From the NCBI GenBank assembly GCA_039105265.1, contig JAPFFF010000031.1, positions 1,240,001 to 1,304,000 on the forward strand: a DNA stretch of 64,000 nt. Reading direction: 5' to 3'. This stretch comes from Tritrichomonas musculus. Its lineage: Eukaryota; Parabasalia; Tritrichomonadida; Tritrichomonadidae. Below are positions 21,239-34,000 of this stretch, piece by piece. Within the stretch, counting starts at the first letter, position 1. Each line of letters starts with the position of its first letter. A model generated the notes under the pieces. That model was not told the origin of the DNA. It did not search any database and worked only from the letters and a program-made list of their open reading frames with translations. Position numbers and translations under genes: made by a program.

Positions 21239-21799
21239 AAAACTAAAAAAAAAAAACTTAATTAAAGGAATGGTTGGCTTAATAAAAAATTAATTTTGCT
21301 TTATTTATATTATGCAAGCTTAAAAGTTTTTTTTTTTTTTTTTTTAAGCTTTGCTCTCATTCTTTTAGTAATTACTTTTATTCATTTATAATTAGGCTTG
21401 TTATTCTCCGATTCTCGAGATCGATTTCAGAGATCGAGAATTTTTTTCAGCTTTTGATATCAGAATTTTCAATTAAACTTTTTGATAAATATATGATCGT
21501 AATTTAATCTCAAATATTTCATAAAAAAGAATGTATTTTAATCTTAAAATAAACATCAATACATTATATTATTTATTTTTAAATATTTTAAAATCACAAA
21601 TACCAATTATAAAAAAGAAAAATCTGTTTGAGATCTCTGTAATTGATATTTTTATCGTTTCGAACAATTTTGATATTTTTTATCGTTTCAAAAAGAAAAA
21701 TCCACGCATCTTATACCTGTTATAAAAACTGCCATGTCAAGACTTGTTACAACCGTCTTTTTAAGATGTTTAATTTTATTATAAATATTTTTGTAGAAT
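21239..21799. other. Spacer with hairpin-like sequences
   Basis: No gene seen. Near 21313-21355, AGCTTAAAA and its complement TTTTAAGCT flank a poly-T loop. Near 21412-21442, ATTCTCGA and its complement TCGAGAAT form a second small inverted repeat. Either could affect 3'-end formation of the convergent genes on both sides. Confidence 0.45.
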
Positions 21800-24700
21800 T
21801 TAATCATTGAGATAATTTATTGTAAGAGATGGGCATCCTACAAAGGCATTTAATCCAACTGAAGTCTTCGAATAAATAGTAATTTCTTTCAATGCCTTGC
21901 ATTTATCAAATGCAAACATTCCAATTCTATTTAAATCTTTAAATGAAATTGTAGTTAGTGAAGAACAATCACTGAAGCAGTAGTCATCGATTTCACTTAC
22001 TAAAGGAGGAACTGAAATTTCAATCAAAGACGAGCAAAAACAAAAAGCTGCTTTTCCAATTCTAGCTAAAGAAGAATGTAGCTGAAATGATATTTTTTTT
22101 AATGAAGAGCAGCCAAAAAATGAATAATCTCCAATTTCAGTTACTGACGATGGAATTGTTATTTCAGTTAATGATAAACATTTACAGAATGAATGATTTT
22201 TTATTTCTTTCAAATATGGTGAAAAAACAATCTTTTCAAGTGACCAGCAACCAAAGAAATAAAATTCGTCAATTGTATCTATTGAAGGAGGAATTATTAT
22301 TTCCTTTAATAATGAACAGGATTGAAAAGAAGCTTTTCCGATTGATTTTATCTTTTTAGGAATTTCAAGGTGTAACAATGAAGTGCATCCACGAAAAGCA
22401 TCTTCTTGAATTATTTCTACATCCGTCATGATCTCAATGCTAGTTAAGAATGAACATCCAAAAAATGAATACTTTCCAATTTCATTGAAAACACCTTGAA
22501 TTTTAATGTCAGTTAATGATGAACATCCATAAAAGAAGTAGTCAGGAATTCTTTTCATTGGGAAAATATCTTTAAATGATATATTTGTTAATGATGAACA
22601 ATTAGAAAAAAGTCCTTCTCCGATATTTTTTACTGATGAAGGAATTTCAATATGCGTTAATGATGAACATCCAGAAAATGCATTATTTCCAAGTGAATTT
22701 ACTGTACGAGGAATAGTAAATTCTTTCAACGATTTGCACATATTGAAAGCATTGTGACCAATTGCTGTTAAAGAAGAAGGTTGCTCAAAAACAATTTTTG
22801 TTAATGAAGAGCATTCAGAAAATGCGAATGAATCGATTGATGTTACTGATGAAGGAATTGTTATTTCCTTTAAAAGAGTTAATTCAATGAATAAATTAGA
22901 TTTAATTACTGTCATATTTGAAGGCATTTCAAATATAATTCTATTCATTAATTTGCATCCTTCAAAAGCATTGGAATCAATTAAACTTACAGAAGAAGGA
23001 ATTGTTATTCTCGTGAGTGATAAGCAATCTTTAAAGCAAAAAGAATTAATTTTTGTTACCTTTGAAGTTACTTCAAATATAATATCATCTAATGATTTAC
23101 ATCCTTCAAAAGCATTGAAATCAATTAGAGTTACAGAAGAAGGAATTGATATTTTCTTTAATGATAAACAACGCTTAAAGCAATGATGAGGAATGCTTGT
23201 TATCTTTGAAGGTGTCATAAAAGTCACACTAACTAATGAAACTGAATTTTCAAAAGAACGAGGTTCAATTAATTTAACAGAGGAAGGAATTATTATTTCT
23301 CTCAAAGTATTATTATAAAACAAATTTTTTTTAATCACTTCAATACTTCCTGTTAAAACAACAGATTCATCATATAAAAATATATGTTCGCCAAATTTAA
23401 CAACTGATGAAGGAATTGATATTTCAATTGATTTGATGTCTTGAAAAGCATAATTTTGAATTGAAATCACTGAAGAAGGAATATTAATATATTTAATTTT
23501 TTCACATCTACAAAAAGAAGAACGTTGAATCTCTTTCAATGAAGAAGGTTCTTTAAAAGATACATCACATAAAGAAACACAAGAATAAAAAGCATTTTCT
23601 CCAATTGAAGTCACAGAAGAAGGAATTGTGATTTGTATCAATGATGTGCATCCTCTGAAAGCATATGATCCAATCGTTTTTACAGAAGAAGGAATGATTA
23701 TTTGTTTTAACTTAAAATAATAACTGAAAGCATGGTTTCCAATTGCAGTTGTAGAAGATGGAATTGCTATTGTTGTCATTGTAGGCAAAAGGAAATAATT
23801 AATATCGAATCCGTTTTTATTTTTTGGATTTTCAATTATATAACTAACGTCATTTGGATAAAAGTGGAAATTATAATTCTCTATGATAACTGAATCGAAA
23901 TTCTGAGTGAGATAATCTTCTTTCATATAATTATTAATAATATAATCACCAATGTTGTTATGATGACATTTTATTGATTCAATAAAAATGTTCCGAATAT
24001 TTGGTTTTACTCCAATTTCTTCAAGAAGATGAATCATATCAGCATTATTTGAATGAATTGCATATTCCCACAAATTTTCATTTAATTGAACATCATTGTA
24101 CTTTAAGTATTGAAAAATACTAATTGAGCCATAAAATGTGGCATATTCAATTAACGTTGGATCTTTTTGTAATAAAAACGAATTCGTTTCAAAAATTGAA
24201 GGTTTGATTTTTGTTGAAAGATTCAAATTTGTTCGTTGAACATGTGAAACAAAAGGATCAATCAAATCATCACGAATTATTGAACAAAGAAGTGAATCAT
24301 TTTCACCATTTTTACAGTTGCTCACAAATTTCTCAATATTATAATCTGGTTTATTTAATAATTCGCTCTTAATTTTTTTCTCTTGCTCTAGTGTAAAGTA
24401 ATCACGAATAACTGGGTAAAAATACTGCCAATATTGAGAATAGCCTGATTTTATTTCATCGAGAAGTGATTTGCTGGGAATAATTAATTTTTTTTGAAAT
24501 AGGAAAAAAGTGATTCGCTTATTTGATTGGTAAAATTTATGAAAGTCTGCCAGTGTAATTGTTTTCCCATTTTTTAGAATAAAAGTTAGAATTTGTTCAA
24601 TCCTAGTGAAAAAAGTAGGAGTTCGATGATGATTCTCTGCAATTTTTAAAATCGAATAAAATAATTCATCTATTTGAGAGCTATTTTTAAAAAAATGACT

Positions 24701-24820
24701 TTTATAAATAATTTTTCTAAAATTATCAAATTCGGAATTAAAGTCCCCATCTGTTTCAATAATATCTAAAAGAGAGGTATAAAACTCTTTCTTTTTAGCA
24801 ACATTGCTTTGAATCTCCAT
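21800..24820 (-). CDS. DUF3447 / BspA-like LRR fusion protein
   Basis: A 1006-aa protein. Residues 1 to about 320 are the trichomonad DUF3447 ankyrin-like module, with its hallmark run LIEYATFYGSISIFQYL, LWEYAIHSNNADMIHLL and ESIKCHHNNIGDYI. Residues of about 345-1000 are LRR_5 (BspA) repeats, such as ITIPSSVTSIGENAFYSC. The frame extends 17 codons upstream to 24871. I prefer the internal ATG at 24820 because it aligns with the start of the related protein at 27219, and because an initiator-like TCATA lies just upstream at 24827-24831. No signal peptide or membrane helix is visible. A 36-bp piece of this gene reappears at 62491-62528. Confidence 0.88.
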   Translation of the reverse strand: MEIQSNVAKKKEFYTSLLDIIETDGDFNSEFDNFRKIIYKSHFFKNSSQIDELFYSILKIAENHHRTPTFFTRIEQILTFILKNGKTITLADFHKFYQSNKRITFFLFQKKLIIPSKSLLDEIKSGYSQYWQYFYPVIRDYFTLEQEKKIKSELLNKPDYNIEKFVSNCKNGENDSLLCSIIRDDLIDPFVSHVQRTNLNLSTKIKPSIFETNSFLLQKDPTLIEYATFYGSISIFQYLKYNDVQLNENLWEYAIHSNNADMIHLLEEIGVKPNIRNIFIESIKCHHNNIGDYIINNYMKEDYLTQNFDSVIIENYNFHFYPNDVSYIIENPKNKNGFDINYFLLPTMTTIAIPSSTTAIGNHAFSYYFKLKQIIIPSSVKTIGSYAFRGCTSLIQITIPSSVTSIGENAFYSCVSLCDVSFKEPSSLKEIQRSSFCRCEKIKYINIPSSVISIQNYAFQDIKSIEISIPSSVVKFGEHIFLYDESVVLTGSIEVIKKNLFYNNTLREIIIPSSVKLIEPRSFENSVSLVSVTFMTPSKITSIPHHCFKRCLSLKKISIPSSVTLIDFNAFEGCKSLDDIIFEVTSKVTKINSFCFKDCLSLTRITIPSSVSLIDSNAFEGCKLMNRIIFEMPSNMTVIKSNLFIELTLLKEITIPSSVTSIDSFAFSECSSLTKIVFEQPSSLTAIGHNAFNMCKSLKEFTIPRTVNSLGNNAFSGCSSLTHIEIPSSVKNIGEGLFSNCSSLTNISFKDIFPMKRIPDYFFYGCSSLTDIKIQGVFNEIGKYSFFGCSFLTSIEIMTDVEIIQEDAFRGCTSLLHLEIPKKIKSIGKASFQSCSLLKEIIIPPSIDTIDEFYFFGCWSLEKIVFSPYLKEIKNHSFCKCLSLTEITIPSSVTEIGDYSFFGCSSLKKISFQLHSSLARIGKAAFCFCSSLIEISVPPLVSEIDDYCFSDCSSLTTISFKDLNRIGMFAFDKCKALKEITIYSKTSVGLNAFVGCPSLTINYLND

Positions 24821-24826
24821 GGAAAT

Positions 24827-24831
24827 TATGA
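24827..24831 (-). promoter_or_regulatory. Possible initiator (TCATA)
   Basis: On the minus strand TCATA lies 6 nt upstream of the chosen ATG. It fits the trichomonad Inr core TCA(C/T)(A/T) at the usual short distance. Such pentamers are common by chance in AT-rich DNA. Confidence 0.3.
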
Positions 24832-25052
24832 AAAATTTTATAACTTTAAAATTTGAAAGAAATTTTTTCAAAATTATATTTGATTTTTCGAAAAAATTTT
24901 CGAAAAATTTTTATTCAATTTTGTAATTGCCTTTGTATTGACCTTTTATTCAAAAAAACGGTTAAACAATATTTATTTTTCTTTTATACACTAACAGAAG
25001 TTAAAGATTTTTAGAAAAAAATGTTTATTTAAGTAGTCAATGATTTTAATCT

Positions 25053-25990
25053 TTAAATGATTGATTTCATTTTTTTTCTTTTGTTTCTTCTTCTTCTTTG
25101 CTTGTTTTGATCTTACTTGCAGATAGAAGGTCAACAATTTCATTATTATTTTTTTTTCTTGCATAATCAATGGCTGCCTTGTGAATATTTTCTTTCAAGA
25201 ATTCCATAAAGCATTCAAATTTTCAATTGAATGGAAAAAGTTAGATTTGAATATCATGAATGTTTATTTTAAAACGTCTTTCATGTTGATATTAATGCCT
25301 TCATGTTTGATTAGCATTTCAACAATTTCTTTATTGCCTTTCAATACAGCATGAATCAACGCCGTCTTATTAAATATTCGAGATAAATTCCATAAATCAT
25401 TCAATTTTTCAATTGCATGAAAAAGTTAGATTTGAATCCTATAAATTCTTTTGGATTTTAAATGTCTTTGATGTTTATATCAATGTCTTTTCGTTTTAAT
25501 AATATTTCAACAATTTCTTCACGGGCATTAAATACTGCTTGAATCAATACATCCCTATTTAAATAATCTGGTTAAATTCCATAAATCATTCAATTTTTCA
25601 ATTGTATTAAAAAGTTAGATTAGAATATAATTAAATGGTCAGGATTTTGAAATATCTGTCATGTTGACATCAATGTCTTTTTGACTTAATAATAGCTCAA
25701 TAATTTCCTTTTGGTCATATATTGCAGCCCAAATCAGAGCTGTTGCATTAAATAGTCAAAGTAAAACATCATAAATCATTCAATTTTTTTGTTATAATCA
25801 CATAAAAAAAGTTAGGTTTAAATACCATTAATTCTTTTGGTTTAAAAATACCTTTCATGTTTACATCAATTCCATCTTGTGTTAATAACAATTCGGCAAC
25901 ATCTTTACAACCATTTTTTGCTGCAAGAATCAATGCGGTAAAATTTAAATGTTTGAGTTAAATTTCATAAATCATTCAATTTTGATAATA
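25053..25990 (-). pseudogene. Ankyrin-repeat array with regular spacers, downstream of the DUF3447 gene
   Basis: Five ankyrin units lie on the minus strand at roughly 200-bp spacing: TALILAAKNGCKDVAELLLT, TALIWAAIYDQKEIIELLLS, VLIQAVFNAREEIVEILLK, TALIHAVLKGNKEIVEMLI and AAIDYARKKNNNEIVDLLS, the last ending in a Lys/Glu-rich tail and TAA at 25053. Between units is a conserved spacer of about 95 nt with CAAATCTAACTTTTT and AATTGAATGATTTATGGAAT. Every spacer carries stops or a frame change, so no continuous protein is encoded as read. The array most likely supplied the C-terminal ankyrin part of the gene at 26011-27219. Trichomonad intron consensus sequences are not evident. Confidence 0.65.
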
Positions 25991-26010
25991 TGATAAAAAA
26001 AAATGATAGA

Positions 26011-27219
26011 TTAGAATTTCATGAATTTCTTTGATTTAAAAATATTATTCAAATGATTAATTTTTTTAATTTTTTCATTTATGTCAACTTTTTCTTCAGC
26101 TAAATAAAGAGATACAAGTGAGTAATAATTGAATTCGCATAAATAAAAAAATATGTTTTTGCATTTCATGTTTTCTGGGAAAAAGCAGTAATTGTAAGAT
26201 TCGATTGCATAACGATAAAGATTATCATCATAGTTGCTTTCAATGTTGTTTTTCTGATCTTCTTCTTTAATTAAATATTCAATGACGTAGTTTGAAACAT
26301 CGTTGTGATGACATTTAATCGATTCTTTAAGAACTGTTTCATATTTATCTTCTGGTGGAGAAACTTGATTGTCTTCGAGATATTTGATTAGTTCTGCATC
26401 TCCGCTGTGAATTGCATAGATCCACAATGATTGTGTCAGCATAACGTTTTCATTAATTTGTAAGAATCTGATGATGTCATTCGACCCATAAAACGATGCA
26501 TACTCAATCAAACTAATATCAGCTTTTCCTATCAAAAGTTGATTTGTTTCAAAAATTGACTTCTTGATATAACTTTCAGGAGAAATGTTACTTCGATTAA
26601 TAAAAGCAATAAAATCTTTCACTTGATTTGTTCGAATCAATTCACACAAGTAATCGTCATTTTCTCCTTTTTTCCTTTTGTCATAGAATTCTTCTGGAAT
26701 TTCTTTCTTTAAGGTGTCAGTGAATCCTTCATCATTTAAACTTCTTCTCCTACTCCGATTCTTTTGGATGAACTCTTCAGTGAGAAATGGCTTGATTTCT
26801 GGCAAAAAATACTCGGTGTAGTTCTTTCTATAAAATCTATTACTTGTGATTTGTAAAACAATGTATTCATCAATTGTTATTATTTTCTCTTCAAAAAGAA
26901 ATAAAAGAATTCGCTTGTTGCTTTTGAAAATTAGGAAAATTTCTGAATTTGAAAAATGATTTTGGATATCTTTTTTTATTTTGGTCAATATTTGCTCAAG
27001 CTTAGAAATGAAATTTGGAACACGACGATGATTGTTTCCAATGGCACTTAATAATACTAACATTGCTTTGAATATATATTTGTCTTCTGTTATTTGATAT
27101 TCAGTGAAAATCTTGAAAAATTTTTCATAATTTTCTTCTGTATTGGATTCATCTTCAAGAAACTCAAGAAGAACACTTTGAATCATTTTCATTTTTTCTT
27201 TAGTTTCAACAATACTCAT
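26011..27219 (-). CDS. DUF3447 domain protein (ankyrin array lost or separated)
   Basis: A 402-aa protein matching the N-terminal module of the fusion at 21800. It has an amphipathic N-terminal region, then FETNQLLIGKADISLIEYAS, LWIYAIHSGDAELIKYL, KESIKCHHNDVSNYVIEYL and a first ankyrin-like unit (YYSLVSLYLAEEKVDINEK). It ends FKSKKFMKF with a stop, just where the first spacer of the ankyrin array begins. The family normally continues into ankyrin repeats, so the present stop probably truncates an older, longer protein. The start is the ATG at 27219, without an obvious initiator. It is divergent from the HECT gene. Confidence 0.8.
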   Translation of the reverse strand: MSIVETKEKMKMIQSVLLEFLEDESNTEENYEKFFKIFTEYQITEDKYIFKAMLVLLSAIGNNHRRVPNFISKLEQILTKIKKDIQNHFSNSEIFLIFKSNKRILLFLFEEKIITIDEYIVLQITSNRFYRKNYTEYFLPEIKPFLTEEFIQKNRSRRRSLNDEGFTDTLKKEIPEEFYDKRKKGENDDYLCELIRTNQVKDFIAFINRSNISPESYIKKSIFETNQLLIGKADISLIEYASFYGSNDIIRFLQINENVMLTQSLWIYAIHSGDAELIKYLEDNQVSPPEDKYETVLKESIKCHHNDVSNYVIEYLIKEEDQKNNIESNYDDNLYRYAIESYNYCFFPENMKCKNIFFYLCEFNYYSLVSLYLAEEKVDINEKIKKINHLNNIFKSKKFMKF

Positions 27220-28033
27220 TGTAAAAAATTATTTGAATTAAATTATTTGATAGATCTCATTGAATTATTTCAAATAAAAATGTATAAATTTGTTAGCAAA
27301 AAATACGTAAATAACATATTTTTTGATGTTATTTTAATTTATAATAAAGCATTATTTATTTATATAAAATAGATGAAGAATAAATTAATAAATGAGCTTG
27401 TCAAAGTAAATATTGAAATTGTCAAACTTTTTAAGTAAATATTATCAAAATAAAAATATTTTTGCAAATTATCTCATCGCCAACGATTTAGGATAGGCTA
27501 AAAATACCGAATATTGTTAAATTAATCTGTTTTAAACACGCAAATCATAAAATTAATTGTTTTAATTGACTTTTATTTTTGATCATCCAATCTGATATCT
27601 TTTTGTATGAATTTATAAACGTTCATTTCATCGGTTATTTTAATTCATGTTAGTTTGTTGATAATTTGCTATTACTTAAAAAATCAAATTATTCATTATT
27701 TGCTGGAAAAAAAGCAAATGAAATAGATTTTTTCCTTAACGTCTTTTTGTCAGATTTTCCTTTGAGAATATAATTTTCTTGTAATTCAACATACAAGACT
27801 GATAAAAATGAAAATGTAATAGCTATAATAGGGATTTTTTCAATTTTAAAGATTTAAATGTTATTTTTTAAACCTTGAAAAAAAGAGATATTAATAAATT
27901 AGAAATCATTTTTTAAAAAACGTTGAATGTCAGATCTAACATATAAGATATGGAATAGAAAACATAATTTCAAATCTTCCTCCTGGTTGTGGACGGATAG
28001 AAAAGGCAAGAGAAGAAATTTATTGAAATTTCC
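27220..28033. other. Divergent intergenic region between the DUF3447 and HECT genes
   Basis: Non-coding AT-rich DNA that must hold promoters in both directions. Apart from the box at 28034-28045, no motif stands out. Confidence 0.5.
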
Positions 28034-28045
28034 AAACTTTTTGAA
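28034..28045 (+). promoter_or_regulatory. AAACTTTTTGAA box upstream of the HECT gene
   Basis: The 12-mer ends 19 nt before the ATG at 28065. An 11-mer identical to its core lies 18 nt before the MFS gene start, and another copy lies 36 nt before the RCC1-kinase start. The repeated position suggests a core promoter or leader element. Confidence 0.45.
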
Positions 28046-28064
28046 TTTAAATTTTTAAAATATT

Positions 28065-31000
28065 ATGAGCTATAACAGAGAGTTTACGATTTTTATAGAA
28101 GATTTTTTAGTTAAGTTCATTCAATTATTTTTAGGAGGAAACGATTCTGTAAATTATAACTTATCTCCATCAGAAGTTCAAAACATATTAATGAGAAATC
28201 CAGAAAGTTTAGACGATATTGATACAGCTCTTGAATATTTAATTAAATATAATGGAACGTCATCAAATGATTCTCTTGCTATATTACCAAACTCAATATC
28301 TTTTAATAATCTTCAAGAAAAGTTATTAAAATACCAATATCTAGGCGAAAATCGAATTAAATCCATTCTAAATCAAGCAATTCGATGTGAATCCTCTTTT
28401 ATTGTCAAGCCAATTGAATCAATTAGTGATAATTATAACTCAGAAACTTTAACTTTAACCTATACGATTCTTATGGCGATTATAAGGTCAAATTTACATT
28501 TAAAAAATTCCACCTACACCAATACTTGCGAAAATTTTAACCAACTTATCGATATTTGCAAAAGTTATTCATTAAGGTCAAATTTTTCACCTTTCAATAT
28601 AAATTTACTTCATCAAATTGACGACAACAATGAAGAATTCGGTATTTTTAAAGGAATTGCGCCAGGTTCCTCTCAAATATTTCAAAGAAGCATCGTTAGT
28701 AATGGTCACTTCATTTTTATTCTTCATTCAGATTTTTATTTGTCAATTTTTCCAATTTGTATTGAAAATGGCGGTTTACTTTCGCCTTTAATTTGTAAGT
28801 TAAAGATTGATTCAGAGTTTAATAATGGTTCTCTTTCTTTCAAATCAAACAAATTGGTGATTACATCGTCGTCAAATCAATACGAATTCGACATCGATTT
28901 TCTCATCAATTTTTCATCATTATCAATTGAGGATCAAAGTACTGAAATTGAGCCTGAAGTGAAAGTACCAGTTAAAAAACAAACCTACTTTGTAACTGAT
29001 GGTGTTGTCAACGTTTCCGTTAAAGAAATTAAAAATCAAATGATTGCAGCCGTTATAAAAATTAGTAATGAAAAAGTTGTCAGTACTGTTTGCTTACACA
29101 AAAAAGATGATGATGAAAGTTTGTATGAAGCTTATCCATTCGAAAGCATCGATGATTTATTTTCATGGCCAGCTGAAACAAACGGTCTTGTCTTAAGTTT
29201 CTACATTAGAACTAGTCCAAATGAAATTTTAGTTCGTCAGTTTTCGTTGATTGATGGTTCTCATTTGAATGATGAAACAATTGAAACAAATATCAGCTTA
29301 TCGTCCATATCATATGACAGTATCAATCAGATTCATCACTTGGCAATTAGTGATAATTATCAGCTCATTGTCTATTCATTATCTGGTCGTTTTGATTGTT
29401 CAATTAATCCTTTTGTTTTTGGATTTGTAATTCCCAACTTGGAACCTAAAAGAAGGTTTTTCTTTCAAGCAAAAGATAATTTTATGAATGATGAGAGAGA
29501 ATTGATACATTTAATGTCATCTATTCTATTATCATCAATTTTCTTCAAAATAGATATTCAAACGTTTCTTATTAATGAAAGAGAAAACATTTTTGTTTTT
29601 CCACTTTTTATTGTTGAAATTATAGAATCAATGAGCTCTAGTTCAAAATCAGCAGATAAAGAAATTGTCATGAATAACATCAGGCTTGCAACAATTCAGA
29701 TTCTTTCAATGATGCTTATTATTAATATTCGTCATCAAATTTACTTGATTAAAGACGAAAAGAGAAACGATCAAGAATATAATGAAAAGTTTCAATCAAC
29801 TTTCATTAACTTGTTTTCCAAATTGATTGAAATTAAAGAAGAATATTCAACGAGTATCATCTATTTTATATTTCTAAATCTGTTTGATTTGATAGATTTG
29901 AATGATGATTATCTCGCAATTCTTGAAGGCTTGCTGATCAGTTCTTCATCAGTACAAGCTAAATACATAATTCATGTTTTATTTGAAAATCCAGAAAAAG
30001 TTTCATTATTATCAATTACTAGCTCAAACAATGTTTTCAATAAGTACATCATCAATAATAATCCTTTATCAAATACTCATTTGAACATAATATCATTTTT
30101 ATTGTGCTATCAAAGATGTGTAATTAATCAATTGAATATTTCAATGAAAAAAGAGCATTTTTCAACAGCATCATTAATCACTGATATCAAATATAATGAT
30201 TGTAAAACTGACAATGAATCATTAAACAATTTTGCTGAATATGCAAACTTTTTGGTAAATCAATTTTCAAGTTCAATTTCTCTTTCTTCTTCTTTTGAAG
30301 AGTTTCAAGAATCTGTTATTTTTTGTCTTTTTGATAACTTTTTGTCATTGACATGTGGGCTTTACAAATATCATGAAGTGGCTCAAATTATTGCTCCTTT
30401 ATTTTTTGTTCTGCAAAATGCAATAAAAATTTTCTTTGAAAAGAAAAATGTTTTTATTTCTGATAATCAGAATGCTCAAGACATTTTGATTAAGATGATC
30501 TTATCATTTGGTGCATTAACAGGAACATTAATTAAAGGAGGAAACTTTTCTTTGTTTGATGAAAAATATAAATGGATAATTAGACCAAATATGAATTTAA
30601 TAACACAACCAGATTTGCTAAATGATTTGGATAATCCATTCTTAAGTCTAGAAACATTATCTGATTTAAATGTCCAACAGTTTCTTTCTCCAAAATCAGA
30701 TAAGTCAGTAAATGGTAGAGACATACTTAATGATATTTATAAGAAATGGAATTTTAATATGAATAAGAACTTGAATCAATCTCTTCGTGATCTTGATCAA
30801 CTTTTCTTTGCAGCTGAATTGCATCATTTAAATTTATTTGAAGATGCAAAAAATAGAAATATAAATAAACTAAGACCTGCACTTCAGCAAATGATGCGTG
30901 TTAGAAATTCAGCAAGAGCAATTCTACGTTCTGATAATCCAAAAATAAATGTGCCAATTCTTAATGATACTGATTTTCCAAACGAAGAGAAAAGAAAGAA

Positions 31001-34000
31001 ATCAGAAATGGAGTCATTATATTCTCCATTTGATTTAATTGTTATTAAATGCAAAATGTTGTTAAAATTAATTTCAAAATTTGATTCTGATAACATTTCA
31101 AATGCCCCAAAACTTTTGGCTGATTTTGTCTTATCAAATGATCAGCCAAGTACTTTGATCAACTACATTTTTAATCAACGGAATAGGCTTCGACTTACAA
31201 ATATTGGATTTTCATTAATAGAAGCATCTTATTCATTGAAAATTGATGATTTGTTTATAAATGCAATTGACACATCATTATCAATTTCTGTTGATAACTT
31301 TGATGGTTTATCAGCAATCATTAGATATGATAATGAGCATAAATCAGAACAATTTCTGTTTAACTTTTTATCAAGAGCTCTGGGTAACCTTGAATATCCA
31401 TATTTGGTTCAGATAACTGGTAAATTGCTCAAAAGTGAAGTCTTATCTGATGAAATGGTTGAAAAATTAATTGAGCCTTATATCGACAATATAACTATGA
31501 ATTATAAATTGTTTTCTCTTTTTTACTACAAACTTCATTCTTTATCTGATTTTCTAAATTCTAAATTCTTGTTTTTGGATTCAAAAACTGGTGAAAAAGT
31601 TCCATTTAATTCACTTTCTTTAGATGACTACGATAAAATAACAAGTAATGTTTGGTACTTAATTTCCAAAGTACCAAATAAATCACCAAAAATTCAGTCG
31701 AACATTTTAGATTTCTACTTAAAATCTAATTTCAGTGTTGAATTAAACAACCTTGATGCCCTGTTTTATTTATCTAAATGCATTGAATCATTTTATGATA
31801 CAAAAGACGAATCTTTTCCTTTAGAAAATGTAAAGAAAGACTTTATTTTATTGTTTAATTCATTAACTAAATCGCTTAAAATGAATGATAATTATGAAAG
31901 GGCGAATGAAATTGTCGCTTTCTTCAGGAGAATTCTAAGTTATAACAATGAATACTCCAAAATTTTAATTGAAATATTTCATTCAAATAAAGATGAAGAA
32001 TCAATGTGTTCTATATTTGCAATTTTGGGTGGTTTCATTGATATTTTGCAGTTGTACAGTCATGTTACTTTTCGAATTGATAGAGAAGTTATTAAACATG
32101 GAGTTTTGCTTGGAAAGAATAAAGTTGTTGAACTGCCAATTAAAGAAGAATCAGTTCCAATACAAACTTCGTGTATTTATCCAGAATCTCAGTTTCCTTT
32201 CAAATATTCTCTATTTCCTGATTTTAAGTTTGTTTCATCATTCTTTGATTCAGCAATGAAAAATTTAACTAGTCCTTTTACAGTTCTTTATCTTAAAAGT
32301 CTTACATATTACATAAGAGAAGATAACGACTTTTTAAATTATCTCTCGAAAGAGAATTTAGAATTATTAATTCAGAAGCTTTCACCTTTAATGAATCCTT
32401 TTGATGCAATTAAAGATACAGAGAGAATAATCTCTGTTCTTCTCTCAAAGAAGAAAACAGAGACATTTAAAGACACTTTGTTTTCTGTTATGTCAAGTGA
32501 TGATTTAAACCGAACAACTTATTTGTCACCAGTTATAACTAAATTGAGCAAATATACTGTTGTTGTAGAAACAACAGAACAATTTAAAGGTTATTTTGGA
32601 TTTATTAGTGAAGGTCCCCTTCAAAATAATTTCCGTTATACATTTATAGATACGAGATTAAATGAAGTGATACCAAATTATTTAAACAAAACGAAAGGAA
32701 GAATGGTATACTTGCCAAATAATACAATTCGTTTCACAATTGACTTTTACAATTCATTAATTGAAGTTCAAGGGAAATCAGAAACAAGTTCATTTCCAAT
32801 TGTGGCTACAACAAATAATTTCCACATGCTACGGATATTTATTAGTGTAATAAATCCATGTAAAGTTAACTCTATAAAAGTTACTAATAATAATGCAATA
32901 GTTGCAAATTCACCTGGTTTATATAGTAAAGATTACAATCCCTCATTTGAATTGTTTCATCAAAGAGGGAAATTGAAGCAATTAATTGATTTCCGTCGTA
33001 GTGTGTCTTCTTGTCCAGATTATAAAGTATTTTTAGCTAGTAACTATCAAGTCCCATATGATTGTTATTTAACTTTTAATAATCTTCATTATCCGCCAAT
33101 ATATGAAACAATTAATAGCCAAAATATATTATATAATTTCAAACAAGCAGATACTATATCAGTTGATTTGATAAATTCTATTTTTATGCATGTTAAAATG
33201 CATTTAATTACTCAAATTTCAACATTAATAATGATGAAATTAGTAAATTTGGGATTTGGTCAAATGTTGTATCGATTTGATTCCAGCCTTTTAATTAGAT
33301 TGTTTTCATATTTGCAAATTCCACTTGAACCTTTTGATAATGAAAAACTAATTCAAAAAGAATTTCCATTTAACTTTGATAAATCAATATTAAATGATGA
33401 TGGTTTAAATCTTCCTATTCAGCAATTTGACAATCTTGAAAATGAAATGAAAAAGTGTCTCCAAAAGATTCCAAATATTAATTCTGACATAAAAAATGCA
33501 ATGAAAGATTATATTGATGATTTAAGAAATGATACTTGTCTTCAAACACTTCGTAATCCAAATTTAAACATTGAATATTATCATTTAGATGGCTCAATGT
33601 TTACTCATTACTTCACTAATCTTTCAAATATTCAATCAATGATTATTTCAGCGCCATTTTTATATCAATTTAATGCTGTTAATCTTTTACAGGTTGATGA
33701 TTCTTTTCCTGCTGTTATTAATCTTGAATCTGCTGTTAATGGTGAATATCAAGCAACACTCAATGTTTATGATTTAAATAAGTATAAATTGAGTGCTTCT
33801 TTTTTAAAAATTAATAAAGAAAGTAATCATTGGGTGTTTGGAACATCATTTGAAATATTGTTAATGCTAAAAGAGTATTTTTTATTATATAAAGATATTC
33901 TTTTTGTTAGACATATTTTGCTCGACTTAATAATTGCAAATTCACCATTCATATTAGCATATGTTCAAAAAATCTTGCTTGATTTTTCTAGAAAAAATCT

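Noticed and set aside
25053-25990. CRISPR-like reading of the regularly spaced array
   Set aside because: The repeated units encode ankyrin motifs and the host is eukaryotic; the period of about 200 bp and coding content exclude it.
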